A DNA stretch of 13,084 nucleotides from positions 1-13,084 of the forward strand of contig JASLDA010000524.1 of NCBI GenBank assembly GCA_030151745.1, read 5' to 3'. Source of the stretch: Chitinophagaceae bacterium (lineage in GTDB: Bacteria > Bacteroidota > Bacteroidia > Chitinophagales > Chitinophagaceae). A program made the position numbers and the translations under genes. The notes below the pieces were generated by a model, which saw only the letters and a list, made by a program, of their open reading frames with translations, was not told the DNA's origin and searched no databases. This document shows, in pieces, positions 1 to 6,361 of this stretch (its first letter is position 1; each line of letters begins with the position of its first letter).

Positions 1-173
1 GGATTCTGAAGAGCCGAGATGGCCCACAACATCGGCCCAATTCCGCGCCGGATGTCAGGGTTGCCGCCGACGCTTGTCAGAAAAATTCCTACAGGGCTGC
101 TGGCGCTGGCCACCCGAGGCACCGGCCAAAGCGCGGAAAAGGTCATGGAATCCCTGGCTTCTAGCACGCCGCC
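1..173. other. Leader region before the first clear gene; no supported gene
   Basis: I find no convincing gene in this stretch. One frame stops at 7-9, which could be the tail of an upstream gene, but too little is visible to tell. A TTGTCA hexamer at 74-79 matches a sigma-70 -35 box, but no credible -10 box lies 16-18 bases downstream. An imperfect hairpin (103-111 pairing with 124-134, with a 2-base bulge) has no T-run after it. A promoter for the rightward operon may lie here or upstream of the window; the sequence does not settle it. Confidence 0.4.
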
Positions 174-1685
174 ATGACGCTGCGGGCGGCGATCATGTCC
201 GCGACACTCGGCCACAACGCCTTCTGCACCTCCACCATGAGCTCCTCGACACCGCCACCGCCTTCCCTCGACGCGTTGAACCGCCAGATCGCTGCGGCGC
301 TGGCGCCCATCGAACCTGAGGGCCTGGACACGCGCGTCGCGGCGCTGGAGGCCAGCAACGCGGAGCTGATCGCGTCGATCGGAGAGCTGGTGGACAACAT
401 CGTCCAGCTCCGCAACGAAGACGTCCGCGCGCTCGACCAGCGCAGCCAGGAACAGGCCAAGAAGCTCGAAGAGCTCCAGGCCGCGCTCAACCTGGAGCGC
501 AGCAGCCGCGACCTGGCCGAGGTGTCCCGCATGCATCCGAAAGAGCGCATCGTCGTCTTCGTCGGCGGCACCTATTTCGGCAACAACGTCAAGTACGCCT
601 GGCTGGCCGCGCTGGCCCAGGCCGACGTCCTACGGGCCGAGTGCTGGTTCCTGCCGATGGATGCCAAACAGGCCGAACTGGTGGCGCGGACCGGTGGCCG
701 CTGCTTCCCCGCCAACCCGGCCGACTGGACGGCCACGCACCTGCACACCGCGCTGGCGGCGGCCGTCGCCGTCATCGACGACCACCTGCTCAACAGCAAC
801 CCCTACGCCGCTGCGCTGCTGGCCGGCGCGCGCCAGGTACAGCTCTGGCACGGCATCTCGATCAAGGAGATCGGCTTTCGCAATCTTGCCGGGCTGGCGC
901 GCATGTCACCGCACTTCGCGCGCGTGCTGCGCACCTGCGGCGAATTCCGCCAGCTCGTCGGCACTTCGGCGACGCAGGAGGCGGAGTTCCGGCGTTGGTT
1001 CGGCTTCCGCCACTACGCGCCCATCGGTTACCCGCGCAACGACGTGCTGCTGCGCGAACCCGCGCCGAGCGACCTGCTCAACGTGGACATGGACGTCTAC
1101 CACCGTGCGGCGGGCTATCGCCAGCGCGGCAAGCGCGTCTATCTCTATGCGCCCACCTTCCGCGACAGCAATCACGGCTGGATGATGAACGCCGGCCTGC
1201 CCGAGCTGGCGGCGGGCATCGCGGCGGCAGGCGACCTGCTGGTCGTCAACCTGCACCCAGTGGAGCAGCCGCTGGTGCCGCAGTTGGCCCAGGCACTTCC
1301 GCAGGTCAGCTTCGTGCGCTCGCGCAGCGATGCCTACCCGCTGCTGCGCCAGGCCACGACGCTGATCACGGACTACTCGTCCATCATGTTCGACTACCTG
1401 CTGCTCGACCGCCCCATACTGCTGTTCCGCCCCGACCACGAGGCCTACACGACGCAGTCGCGTCAACTCTTCGATGCCAAGCTGTCCACACCGCCTGGAC
1501 CCGTGGCCAGCACGGTGGGCGAGCTGCTGCGGCTCGTCAAGGCGCCCAAGGAAGCGCCCGGTGCCCGCGAGGCCCGCCACTCGTTGCGCGGCGCGCTGTT
1601 CGACCACCCGGACGGCCAGGCGGGCGAGCGCCTGCTGACGCTGATCGGCCACGAGCTCGATGCCGCGTTGGAGCCGCGCGCATGA
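174..1685 (+). CDS. CDP-glycerol glycerophosphotransferase-like protein (TagB/TagF family) with N-terminal coiled coil
   Basis: The family transfers glycerol phosphate (or a related polyol phosphate) from a CDP-activated donor to a glycan or lipid-linked acceptor, usually at the inner membrane face. Counting from the ATG at 174 (503 aa), family motifs appear in order: LWHG at 224-227 with the likely catalytic His226, GYPRND at 285-290, YAPTFRD at 325-331, a conserved His-Pro at 361-362, and TDYSSIMFDY at 399-408 near the nucleotide-binding end. Residues about 51-118 have the heptad pattern and charge of a coiled coil, so an oligomerisation or docking segment precedes the catalytic domain. No signal peptide or membrane helix is seen. 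The start is uncertain: ATGs at 174, 195 and 237 all lack a strong ribosome site, and 237 (482 aa) is a good alternative. The TagD-type gene immediately downstream supports CDP-glycerol as donor. Family assignment is firm; the acceptor is unknown. Confidence 0.88.
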   Translation: MTLRAAIMSATLGHNAFCTSTMSSSTPPPPSLDALNRQIAAALAPIEPEGLDTRVAALEASNAELIASIGELVDNIVQLRNEDVRALDQRSQEQAKKLEELQAALNLERSSRDLAEVSRMHPKERIVVFVGGTYFGNNVKYAWLAALAQADVLRAECWFLPMDAKQAELVARTGGRCFPANPADWTATHLHTALAAAVAVIDDHLLNSNPYAAALLAGARQVQLWHGISIKEIGFRNLAGLARMSPHFARVLRTCGEFRQLVGTSATQEAEFRRWFGFRHYAPIGYPRNDVLLREPAPSDLLNVDMDVYHRAAGYRQRGKRVYLYAPTFRDSNHGWMMNAGLPELAAGIAAAGDLLVVNLHPVEQPLVPQLAQALPQVSFVRSRSDAYPLLRQATTLITDYSSIMFDYLLLDRPILLFRPDHEAYTTQSRQLFDAKLSTPPGPVASTVGELLRLVKAPKEAPGAREARHSLRGALFDHPDGQAGERLLTLIGHELDAALEPRA

Positions 1686-2089
1686 AAGCCACGCCCACCA
1701 CCGCCATCACCTACGGCACCTACGACCTGTTCCATATCGGCCACGTCAACTTGTTCCGCCGCATCAAGGAACGCTGGGACCGGCTGATCGTCGCCGTCTC
1801 CACCGACGAGTTCAACGCGTTGAAGGGCAAGATATCCGCCGTGCCCTTCACCGACCGCATCGAGCTGGTGCGCGCCTGTCGCTATGTCGATCTCGCCATT
1901 CCCGAGACCGGCTGGGCGCAGAAGCCCGACGACATCCGCCGCTACCACGTCGATGCTTTCGTGATGGGCGACGACTGGCAGGGAAAGTTCGACGACCTCA
2001 AGCCCCTGTGCGAGGTGGTCTATCTGCCGCGCACGCAGGGCGTTTCGAGCTCCCATCTCAAGGGCCACATCCGGGAGGGCCTCGTATGA
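1682..2089 (+). CDS. tagD: Glycerol-3-phosphate cytidylyltransferase (TagD-like)
   Basis: This enzyme makes CDP-glycerol from CTP and sn-glycerol 3-phosphate in the cytoplasm. The 135-residue protein has the size and layout of TagD. It opens with an ITYGTYDLFHIGH stretch (residues 9-21) carrying the HIGH nucleotide-binding signature at 18-21. It keeps VSTDEFN at 39-45, FVMGDDWQGKFD at 93-104, and the second cytidylyltransferase signature RTQGVSSS at 117-124, matching RTEGIST of Gram-positive TagD. The start overlaps the stop of the upstream transferase by 4 nt (ATGA), with GGAG at 1670-1673 eight bases before it, so translational coupling is likely. It presumably supplies the donor for that upstream enzyme. 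All motifs are intact. A different polyol phosphate substrate cannot be excluded, but glycerol 3-phosphate is the best fit. Confidence 0.93.
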   Translation: MKATPTTAITYGTYDLFHIGHVNLFRRIKERWDRLIVAVSTDEFNALKGKISAVPFTDRIELVRACRYVDLAIPETGWAQKPDDIRRYHVDAFVMGDDWQGKFDDLKPLCEVVYLPRTQGVSSSHLKGHIREGLV

Positions 2090-3597
2090 CCCCGGTCGGC
2101 GCCGACCTACCCGGCCTGCTGAGACGACTCCAGGCCGCGCTGGCATCACAGGACGCTGCCGCCGCAGCCGCGAGCCTGCAGGCGATTGGCCCCGAGCGAC
2201 TCATCCAGGCGCCGACGCTGGTCGGCGCGGCGGCCCTCGGCGGCGTATCGCTCGCGCATGCGTTGATGCAGGCCCATGCACCGGCCGCCAACCTCGAGCA
2301 GCGCACCGAGGCACTGCGCCTCGCGCTGGCCGGGCTCATCGAAGCCGGGCCCAACGCCCCCGCCATGCAGGGTGAGCAGATTGCGCTCTGGCTGACCGAT
2401 AGCTTCGGCCTCGACGGCGACCCGGCCACGCTGCTGGATCGCCTGCGCGTCGCCTTCCTGGCAGCACACGGCAGCATCGAGCAACTGCCGGAAGTACTCC
2501 GCCAATGCCTCAGCCTGCAGCAATGGGCGCCGGCGTTGCAGGCGCTGGAACGCACCCGTGCGGCGCTGGGCCCGGCGCTGCCGCGCGCCAGCTATGGGCT
2601 GGCGGGCCACTGCTTGCACCATCTGGGCCGCTACGAGGAGGCCAACCGCTGGGTAGAGGAAGGCCTGGGCGCCGATGCTCTGCTGCTGACTCCGCCCCCC
2701 GTGCGGACCGAGGTGGAGCTGCTGCGGCGCTGGGGTGGGCCCGGGCGCAAGCCGATGGTGAGCGTGCTGTGCCACACCTACAACCACGAGCGCTACATCG
2801 ACACGACGATACAGGGCTTTCTGTCCCAGGACTGCGGCCACCCCTTTGAGATCGTCATTCACGACGACGCGTCCACCGACGGGACCGCCGAACGCATCCG
2901 CGACTGGCAGCGCCGCTATCCGACGTTGATCCGCCCCATCCTGCAGGCCGAGAACCAGATGTCCCGGGGCATCATGCGCCCCTTCCACCTGGCAATGGCG
3001 CAGGCGCGCGGCGACTTCGTCGCGCTTTGCGAAGGCGATGACTACTGGATCGACCCGCTCAAGCTGCAACGCCAGGTGTCCTTCCTGATCGACAACCCCG
3101 AGTACTCCTGCTCGGTGCACAACTATCACCTGCTGGACGAGGCCACGCTGCAGGTGCGGCCTTGGTCATCCGTCGGGCGCGACTTCGTCGTCACGCAAGA
3201 GCAGATGCGTTCGAACCAGATGCTGCTCTGGATGCTGACTATGGTTTTCCGCAACAGCTTTGTCGAGCTGCCGCCCGAGCATGAACTCACTGCCTTTGGC
3301 GACCAGTTGTTGGTGTCCTACTTGGGCACGCAGGGGCCCTGCGCCTACCTGGAAACGATGCTGGCTGCAGTGCGGCGCGTGAACCCCTACAGCTCCTGGA
3401 TGCCCCTGCCAGACGCCGAGAAGGAGCGTCGTCGCGTACAGACCTGGATCGCCAATGAGACGATGCAGCGGCGCCTGGGCCACCCGCAGTCCGCCGACGA
3501 GTTGCAGGCCCGCGTCGCGGCCTCCTCGCTTGACCCGGCCGCCAAGGAGGCGCTGTACGACAAGGCCCGGCAATGGCAAGCAACGGTGACCGCATGA
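2086..3597 (+). CDS. Family 2 glycosyltransferase with helical N-terminal extension
   Basis: The 503-residue protein has two parts. Residues 1-220 are Ala/Leu-rich and helical, with weak TPR-like spacing (for example GLAGHCLHHLGRYEEANRWV at 171-190). They may be a protein-interaction or acceptor-recognition region. Residues about 224-400 form a GT-A fold of family GT2: VSVLCHTYNHERYI at 225-238, IHDDASTDGT at 258-267 for the nucleotide-sugar site, and EGDDYW at 316-321 as the DXD-like metal site. It should transfer a sugar from an NDP-sugar in the cytoplasm; donor and acceptor cannot be read from the sequence. No membrane segments are visible. The ATG at 2086 overlaps the TagD stop by 4 nt and has a strong GGGAGG at 2073-2078. 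The frame stays open further upstream, but only as a shadow of TagD. It belongs to the CDP-glycerol operon. Confidence 0.9.
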   Translation: MTPVGADLPGLLRRLQAALASQDAAAAAASLQAIGPERLIQAPTLVGAAALGGVSLAHALMQAHAPAANLEQRTEALRLALAGLIEAGPNAPAMQGEQIALWLTDSFGLDGDPATLLDRLRVAFLAAHGSIEQLPEVLRQCLSLQQWAPALQALERTRAALGPALPRASYGLAGHCLHHLGRYEEANRWVEEGLGADALLLTPPPVRTEVELLRRWGGPGRKPMVSVLCHTYNHERYIDTTIQGFLSQDCGHPFEIVIHDDASTDGTAERIRDWQRRYPTLIRPILQAENQMSRGIMRPFHLAMAQARGDFVALCEGDDYWIDPLKLQRQVSFLIDNPEYSCSVHNYHLLDEATLQVRPWSSVGRDFVVTQEQMRSNQMLLWMLTMVFRNSFVELPPEHELTAFGDQLLVSYLGTQGPCAYLETMLAAVRRVNPYSSWMPLPDAEKERRRVQTWIANETMQRRLGHPQSADELQARVAASSLDPAAKEALYDKARQWQATVTA

Positions 3598-4418
3598 ACC
3601 CCAAGCACCACATCCAGATGCCCGTGGAGCGCCTCAACGCGCTACTGGAAGCGCAGCAGCATGTTGGCACTTCGATCGCCTTCGACGTGCTGCAGGAGCT
3701 TGGCTTCTTCATTGTCCGCGGCGCATTGCCGGCCGAAACCTGCGCCCGCTACAAGGGCGAATACGACCGCTACAAGGCCAGCAAGGACTTCGACCGCACG
3801 CCCTTCCACCTGACCGAGGTCAAGGTGGCCTTGAATCATCCTCTGGCCGGCATCCTGCAGGAACCTGCCTTCCTGGCACTGGCAGCGCAGTTCTTCGGCG
3901 GCAACGTCGGGCTGTGCAACATCCGCATCGTGAAGAAGGACGCAACTGATGTCGCACCCGTCTTCCTGCACCAGGACATTGCCTACCAGCACGGATCGTT
4001 CGACCGCTATTCGCTGTTCGTACCGCTGACCGAATGCAATCTGGCCAATGGCGGCCTGACCTTCATCCCGGGCACGCACAAGTTCGGCTACCTTGGCGAC
4101 GTGGGCGGCCTGCGCGACGTGGCACCGGCGGCACTGCTGCGGCCGACGCCGTCGGTGGCGCCAGGCGACGTGATCGTCATGGATTCGGCGCTGTGGCACC
4201 GCTCCGGCCCGAACGAGACCCAAGCGGAGCGCGTCTACTACGACCTGCACATCAACCACGCGGACGACTGCGCCACCCAGCGAACACTCTGCGGCACACG
4301 TGAGGATGCCTGGGCGATCAGCTACGACCCCGACTTCCTGTTCGAGAGTTCGCGCACGCAGCGACTGCGCGCGCTGTACCAGCAGATCGAAGCGCTGAAG
4401 GCCCAGTCCGCGAACTGA
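3594..4418 (+). CDS. Phytanoyl-CoA dioxygenase (PhyH) family Fe(II)/2-oxoglutarate oxygenase
   Basis: Members hydroxylate small molecules, lipids or carrier-bound substrates using Fe(II), O2 and 2-oxoglutarate. In the 274-residue form, the iron triad is visible as His126 and Asp128 (in FLHQDIAYQ) and His202 (in ALWHRSGPN). Arg213 lies 11 residues after the distal His, the same spacing as the 2-oxoglutarate-binding Arg of human PhyH. The double-stranded beta-helix signature NGGLTFIPGTHK at 152-163 is also clear. The enzyme should be active and cytoplasmic. The ATG at 3594 overlaps the glycosyltransferase stop by 4 nt; an ATG at 3573, with AAGG at 3562-3565, would add 7 residues and is possible. 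Its place between a glycosyltransferase and a sugar aminotransferase suggests it hydroxylates part of the glycan or its acyl group, but the substrate is inferred, not seen. Confidence 0.88.
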   Translation: MNPKHHIQMPVERLNALLEAQQHVGTSIAFDVLQELGFFIVRGALPAETCARYKGEYDRYKASKDFDRTPFHLTEVKVALNHPLAGILQEPAFLALAAQFFGGNVGLCNIRIVKKDATDVAPVFLHQDIAYQHGSFDRYSLFVPLTECNLANGGLTFIPGTHKFGYLGDVGGLRDVAPAALLRPTPSVAPGDVIVMDSALWHRSGPNETQAERVYYDLHINHADDCATQRTLCGTREDAWAISYDPDFLFESSRTQRLRALYQQIEALKAQSAN

Positions 4419-4440
4419 CCCGCACCGCCAAGGAACCCCG

Positions 4441-5553
4441 ATGTCCGCCCCCGCCCCGATCTACGTCACCCAGCCCGACCTGCCGCTGCTCGACGACTTC
4501 TTGCCCTATCTGCGCCAGATCTGGGACAGCCGCGTACTGACCAACAGCGGCAGCTTCCACCAGCGCTTCGAGGCCGCGCTGGCCGAGTACCTCGGCGTGC
4601 CCCACGTCTCGCTGTTCACGAACGGCACGCTCGCGCTGGTGACGGCGCTGCAGTCGCTGCGCATAGCCGGCGAGGTCATCACGACGCCCTACTCCTTCGT
4701 CGCCACCGCGCATTCGCTGATGTGGAACGGCATCAAGCCGGTGTTCGCCGACATCGACCCGGTGACGCTGAACCTCGACCCGGCCCGGATTGAGGCGCTG
4801 ATCACGCCGCAGACCACCGCCATCATGCCGGTGCACTGCTACGGCACGCCATGCGACGTAGACGCCATTCAGCGCATCGCTGACGACTACAACCTCAAGG
4901 TGATCTACGACGCCGCCCACGCCTTCGGCATCCGCAGCGCGGGCGGCGGCAGCGTGCTGCAGCACGGCGACCTGTCGGTGCTGAGCTTCCACGCCACCAA
5001 GGTGTTCAACACCTTTGAGGGCGGCGCGATCGTCAGCCCCGACGCGCGCAGCAAACAGCGCATCGACCATCTGAAGAACTTCGGCTTCGTCAGCGAAACC
5101 ACCGTCGTCGCCACAGGCATCAACGGCAAGATGAGCGAGTTCAACGCGGCACTGGGCCTGCTGCAGTTGCAGCACGTGGGCCGCGCGATCGAGCGCCGCG
5201 CCGCCGTGGAGCAGCGCTATCGCGAGCAACTGGCCGGCGTGCCCGGCTTATCCCTGCTGGCGCCGCCGACCGGCGTGACCCGCAATCACTCCTACTTCCC
5301 AATCATGGTGGGGCCGGGCTTCCCGCTCTCTCGCGACGCGCTGTACCAGCGGCTGCGCGACGCCGGCATCATGGTGCGCCGCTACTTCTACCCGCTGATC
5401 TCGGAGTTCTCGATGTACCGCGGCCTGCCTTCGGCGCGCCCTGACCTTCTGCCGGTAGCGCACGAGGCGGCGCGCCAGGTGCTGTGCCTGCCAATCTACC
5501 CGGCGCTGACCGAAACCGACCAGGATCGGGTCATCGACCTGGTGCGGGGTTGA
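4441..5553 (+). CDS. DegT/DnrJ/EryC1/StrS PLP-dependent sugar aminotransferase (VioA/FdtB-like)
   Basis: This family converts an NDP-keto-sugar to an NDP-amino-sugar, usually with glutamate as amino donor. The 370-residue protein has the standard length. PLP-site residues are visible: Asp157 in IYDAAHAFG (pairs with the pyridine nitrogen) and the Schiff-base Lys187 in SFHATKVFNTFEGG. The N-terminus (VTQPDLPLLDDFLPYL, then IWDSRVLTNSGSFH) resembles VioA/FdtB-type enzymes that aminate dTDP-4-keto-6-deoxyglucose or its 3-keto isomer, so a 4-amino or 3-amino-dideoxy sugar is likely. The gene starts 22 bp after the dioxygenase, with AAGGA at 4430-4434 six bases before the ATG. No dTDP-glucose synthase or dehydratase gene is in the window, so the keto-sugar must be made elsewhere. 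Family call is firm; the exact sugar is inference. Confidence 0.92.
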   Translation: MSAPAPIYVTQPDLPLLDDFLPYLRQIWDSRVLTNSGSFHQRFEAALAEYLGVPHVSLFTNGTLALVTALQSLRIAGEVITTPYSFVATAHSLMWNGIKPVFADIDPVTLNLDPARIEALITPQTTAIMPVHCYGTPCDVDAIQRIADDYNLKVIYDAAHAFGIRSAGGGSVLQHGDLSVLSFHATKVFNTFEGGAIVSPDARSKQRIDHLKNFGFVSETTVVATGINGKMSEFNAALGLLQLQHVGRAIERRAAVEQRYREQLAGVPGLSLLAPPTGVTRNHSYFPIMVGPGFPLSRDALYQRLRDAGIMVRRYFYPLISEFSMYRGLPSARPDLLPVAHEAARQVLCLPIYPALTETDQDRVIDLVRG

Positions 5554-5589
5554 GGCAGACCAGCCATGACGCGCACCCGCATTGCGTGC

Positions 5590-6285
5590 TCAGCGCGGCG
5601 CCACCAGCACCGCATGCAGCCGCGCGAAGAAACCGGCGTATGGCCCCAGCTGCGACGCGCGTGCCAGCCGCCGGGGGTCGCCACATGCCGCAATGAGGCC
5701 GGGTACTTGCGGATAGCCAAACGCGCTGCCCTCCAGGGCCACGGCCATGGGCTGCACTTGACCGGCCAGGATTCCCGGCAGTTGCGATTCGAACAGCCGC
5801 TGGCAGGTCGCCAGGGACTGGCGCAGCACATCGGCAAAGTCATCTTCCGCGCCGATGCCGAATTCCAGTTGCGCCACCACCGGGCCGGCATCGACCTGCT
5901 GCCCGGGCAGCAGTTCGTGCAGCGTGGCCCCATAGCGCGCTTCGCCGCGGCAGAGTGCCGCAAAGATGCAGACCTCGGCGAGCCCCCGGTAGCGCTGCAC
6001 CATCCCGTTATGGATGTTGAAGAAGCGCGGGCCGCTGCGCAGCAGCTCATCCGTCAGCAGGTGGCCGTTGTTGATCGAAAACACGACGCCGTCCGCCACG
6101 CCACCCAGCCGATCGGGCAGCTCGGCATTGGGCTGCTCACCTGCCAGCACCGTCACACCACGCTTGCCGAGCCGCGTGCCCGCCGCGTCGCCGGGCGGGC
6201 AATACACACCATCCACCGCGTGGCCGGCGCGCAGCGCAAAGTCGACCGCCTGGTAAAGCAAAGCGCCGGAACCGATGAAGAACAT
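5590..6285 (-). CDS. Formyltransferase-fold protein (sugar N-formyltransferase or related)
   Basis: Enzymes of this fold move a formyl group from N10-formyltetrahydrofolate to an amine: Met-tRNA, a nucleotide amino sugar (VioF/FdtF type), or an aminoacyl-carrier in some NRPSs. The 231-residue protein carries the catalytic triad Asn90 and His92 (in FFNIHNGMVQRYRG) and Asp132 (in LLPGQQVDAGPVV). The N-terminus, MFFIGSGALLYQAVDFAL, fits the first beta-alpha unit. The ATG at 6285 is chosen because AGGGG (complement of 6293-6297) lies seven bases before it; the frame is open to 6363 but the extra 26 residues do not look like the fold. At 231 aa it is shorter than Met-tRNA formyltransferase and lacks its C-terminal tRNA-binding domain. 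It is the only minus-strand gene between two plus-strand operons, converging on the aminotransferase (36 bp gap) and diverging from the adenylation gene. Formylation of the VioA-like product is the simplest role. Confidence 0.82.
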   Translation of the reverse strand: MFFIGSGALLYQAVDFALRAGHAVDGVYCPPGDAAGTRLGKRGVTVLAGEQPNAELPDRLGGVADGVVFSINNGHLLTDELLRSGPRFFNIHNGMVQRYRGLAEVCIFAALCRGEARYGATLHELLPGQQVDAGPVVAQLEFGIGAEDDFADVLRQSLATCQRLFESQLPGILAGQVQPMAVALEGSAFGYPQVPGLIAACGDPRRLARASQLGPYAGFFARLHAVLVAPR

Positions 6286-6361
6286 GTCGCAGCCCCTGTG
6301 ACGGGCGTAGCCGGGTTGCGCCCATTTTCCGATTGAACTCCGTTTGAAAGCCTCACACGAC
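6286..6361. promoter_or_regulatory. Divergent intergenic region, probable two-way promoter
   Basis: This 76-bp gap separates two head-to-head genes, so transcription in both directions must begin here or inside the neighbouring genes. It includes the most AT-rich patch nearby (6323-6350). TTGCGC at 6316-6321 and TTGAAC at 6333-6338 resemble -35 boxes, but neither has a good -10 partner at the right spacing. I also found no clear sigma-54 (GG-N10-GC) element. The location is by inference from gene layout; no promoter is actually recognisable. Confidence 0.4.

Noticed and set aside
103..134. Imperfect inverted repeat (GCGCTGGCC and GGCCAAAGCGC) that could be a terminator
   Set aside because: The stem has a 2-base bulge and a 12-base loop with no T-run after it; such stems are common by chance in GC-rich DNA.
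19..177. A 52-codon plus-strand frame ending in an ATGA overlap with the first gene
   Set aside because: The overlap imitates the real junctions of the operon, but the frame has no ribosome site, no recognisable motif and unremarkable codon use, so it is probably chance.
1660..2085. Upstream extension of the glycosyltransferase frame through TagD
   Set aside because: The frame is open only as a shadow of TagD. The ATG at 2086 has a strong GGGAGG site and the usual ATGA overlap.
6303..6320. Possible sigma-54 promoter (GG...TTGC) in the divergent gap
   Set aside because: The GG to GC distance is 12 rather than 10 bases, so it does not match the required spacing.
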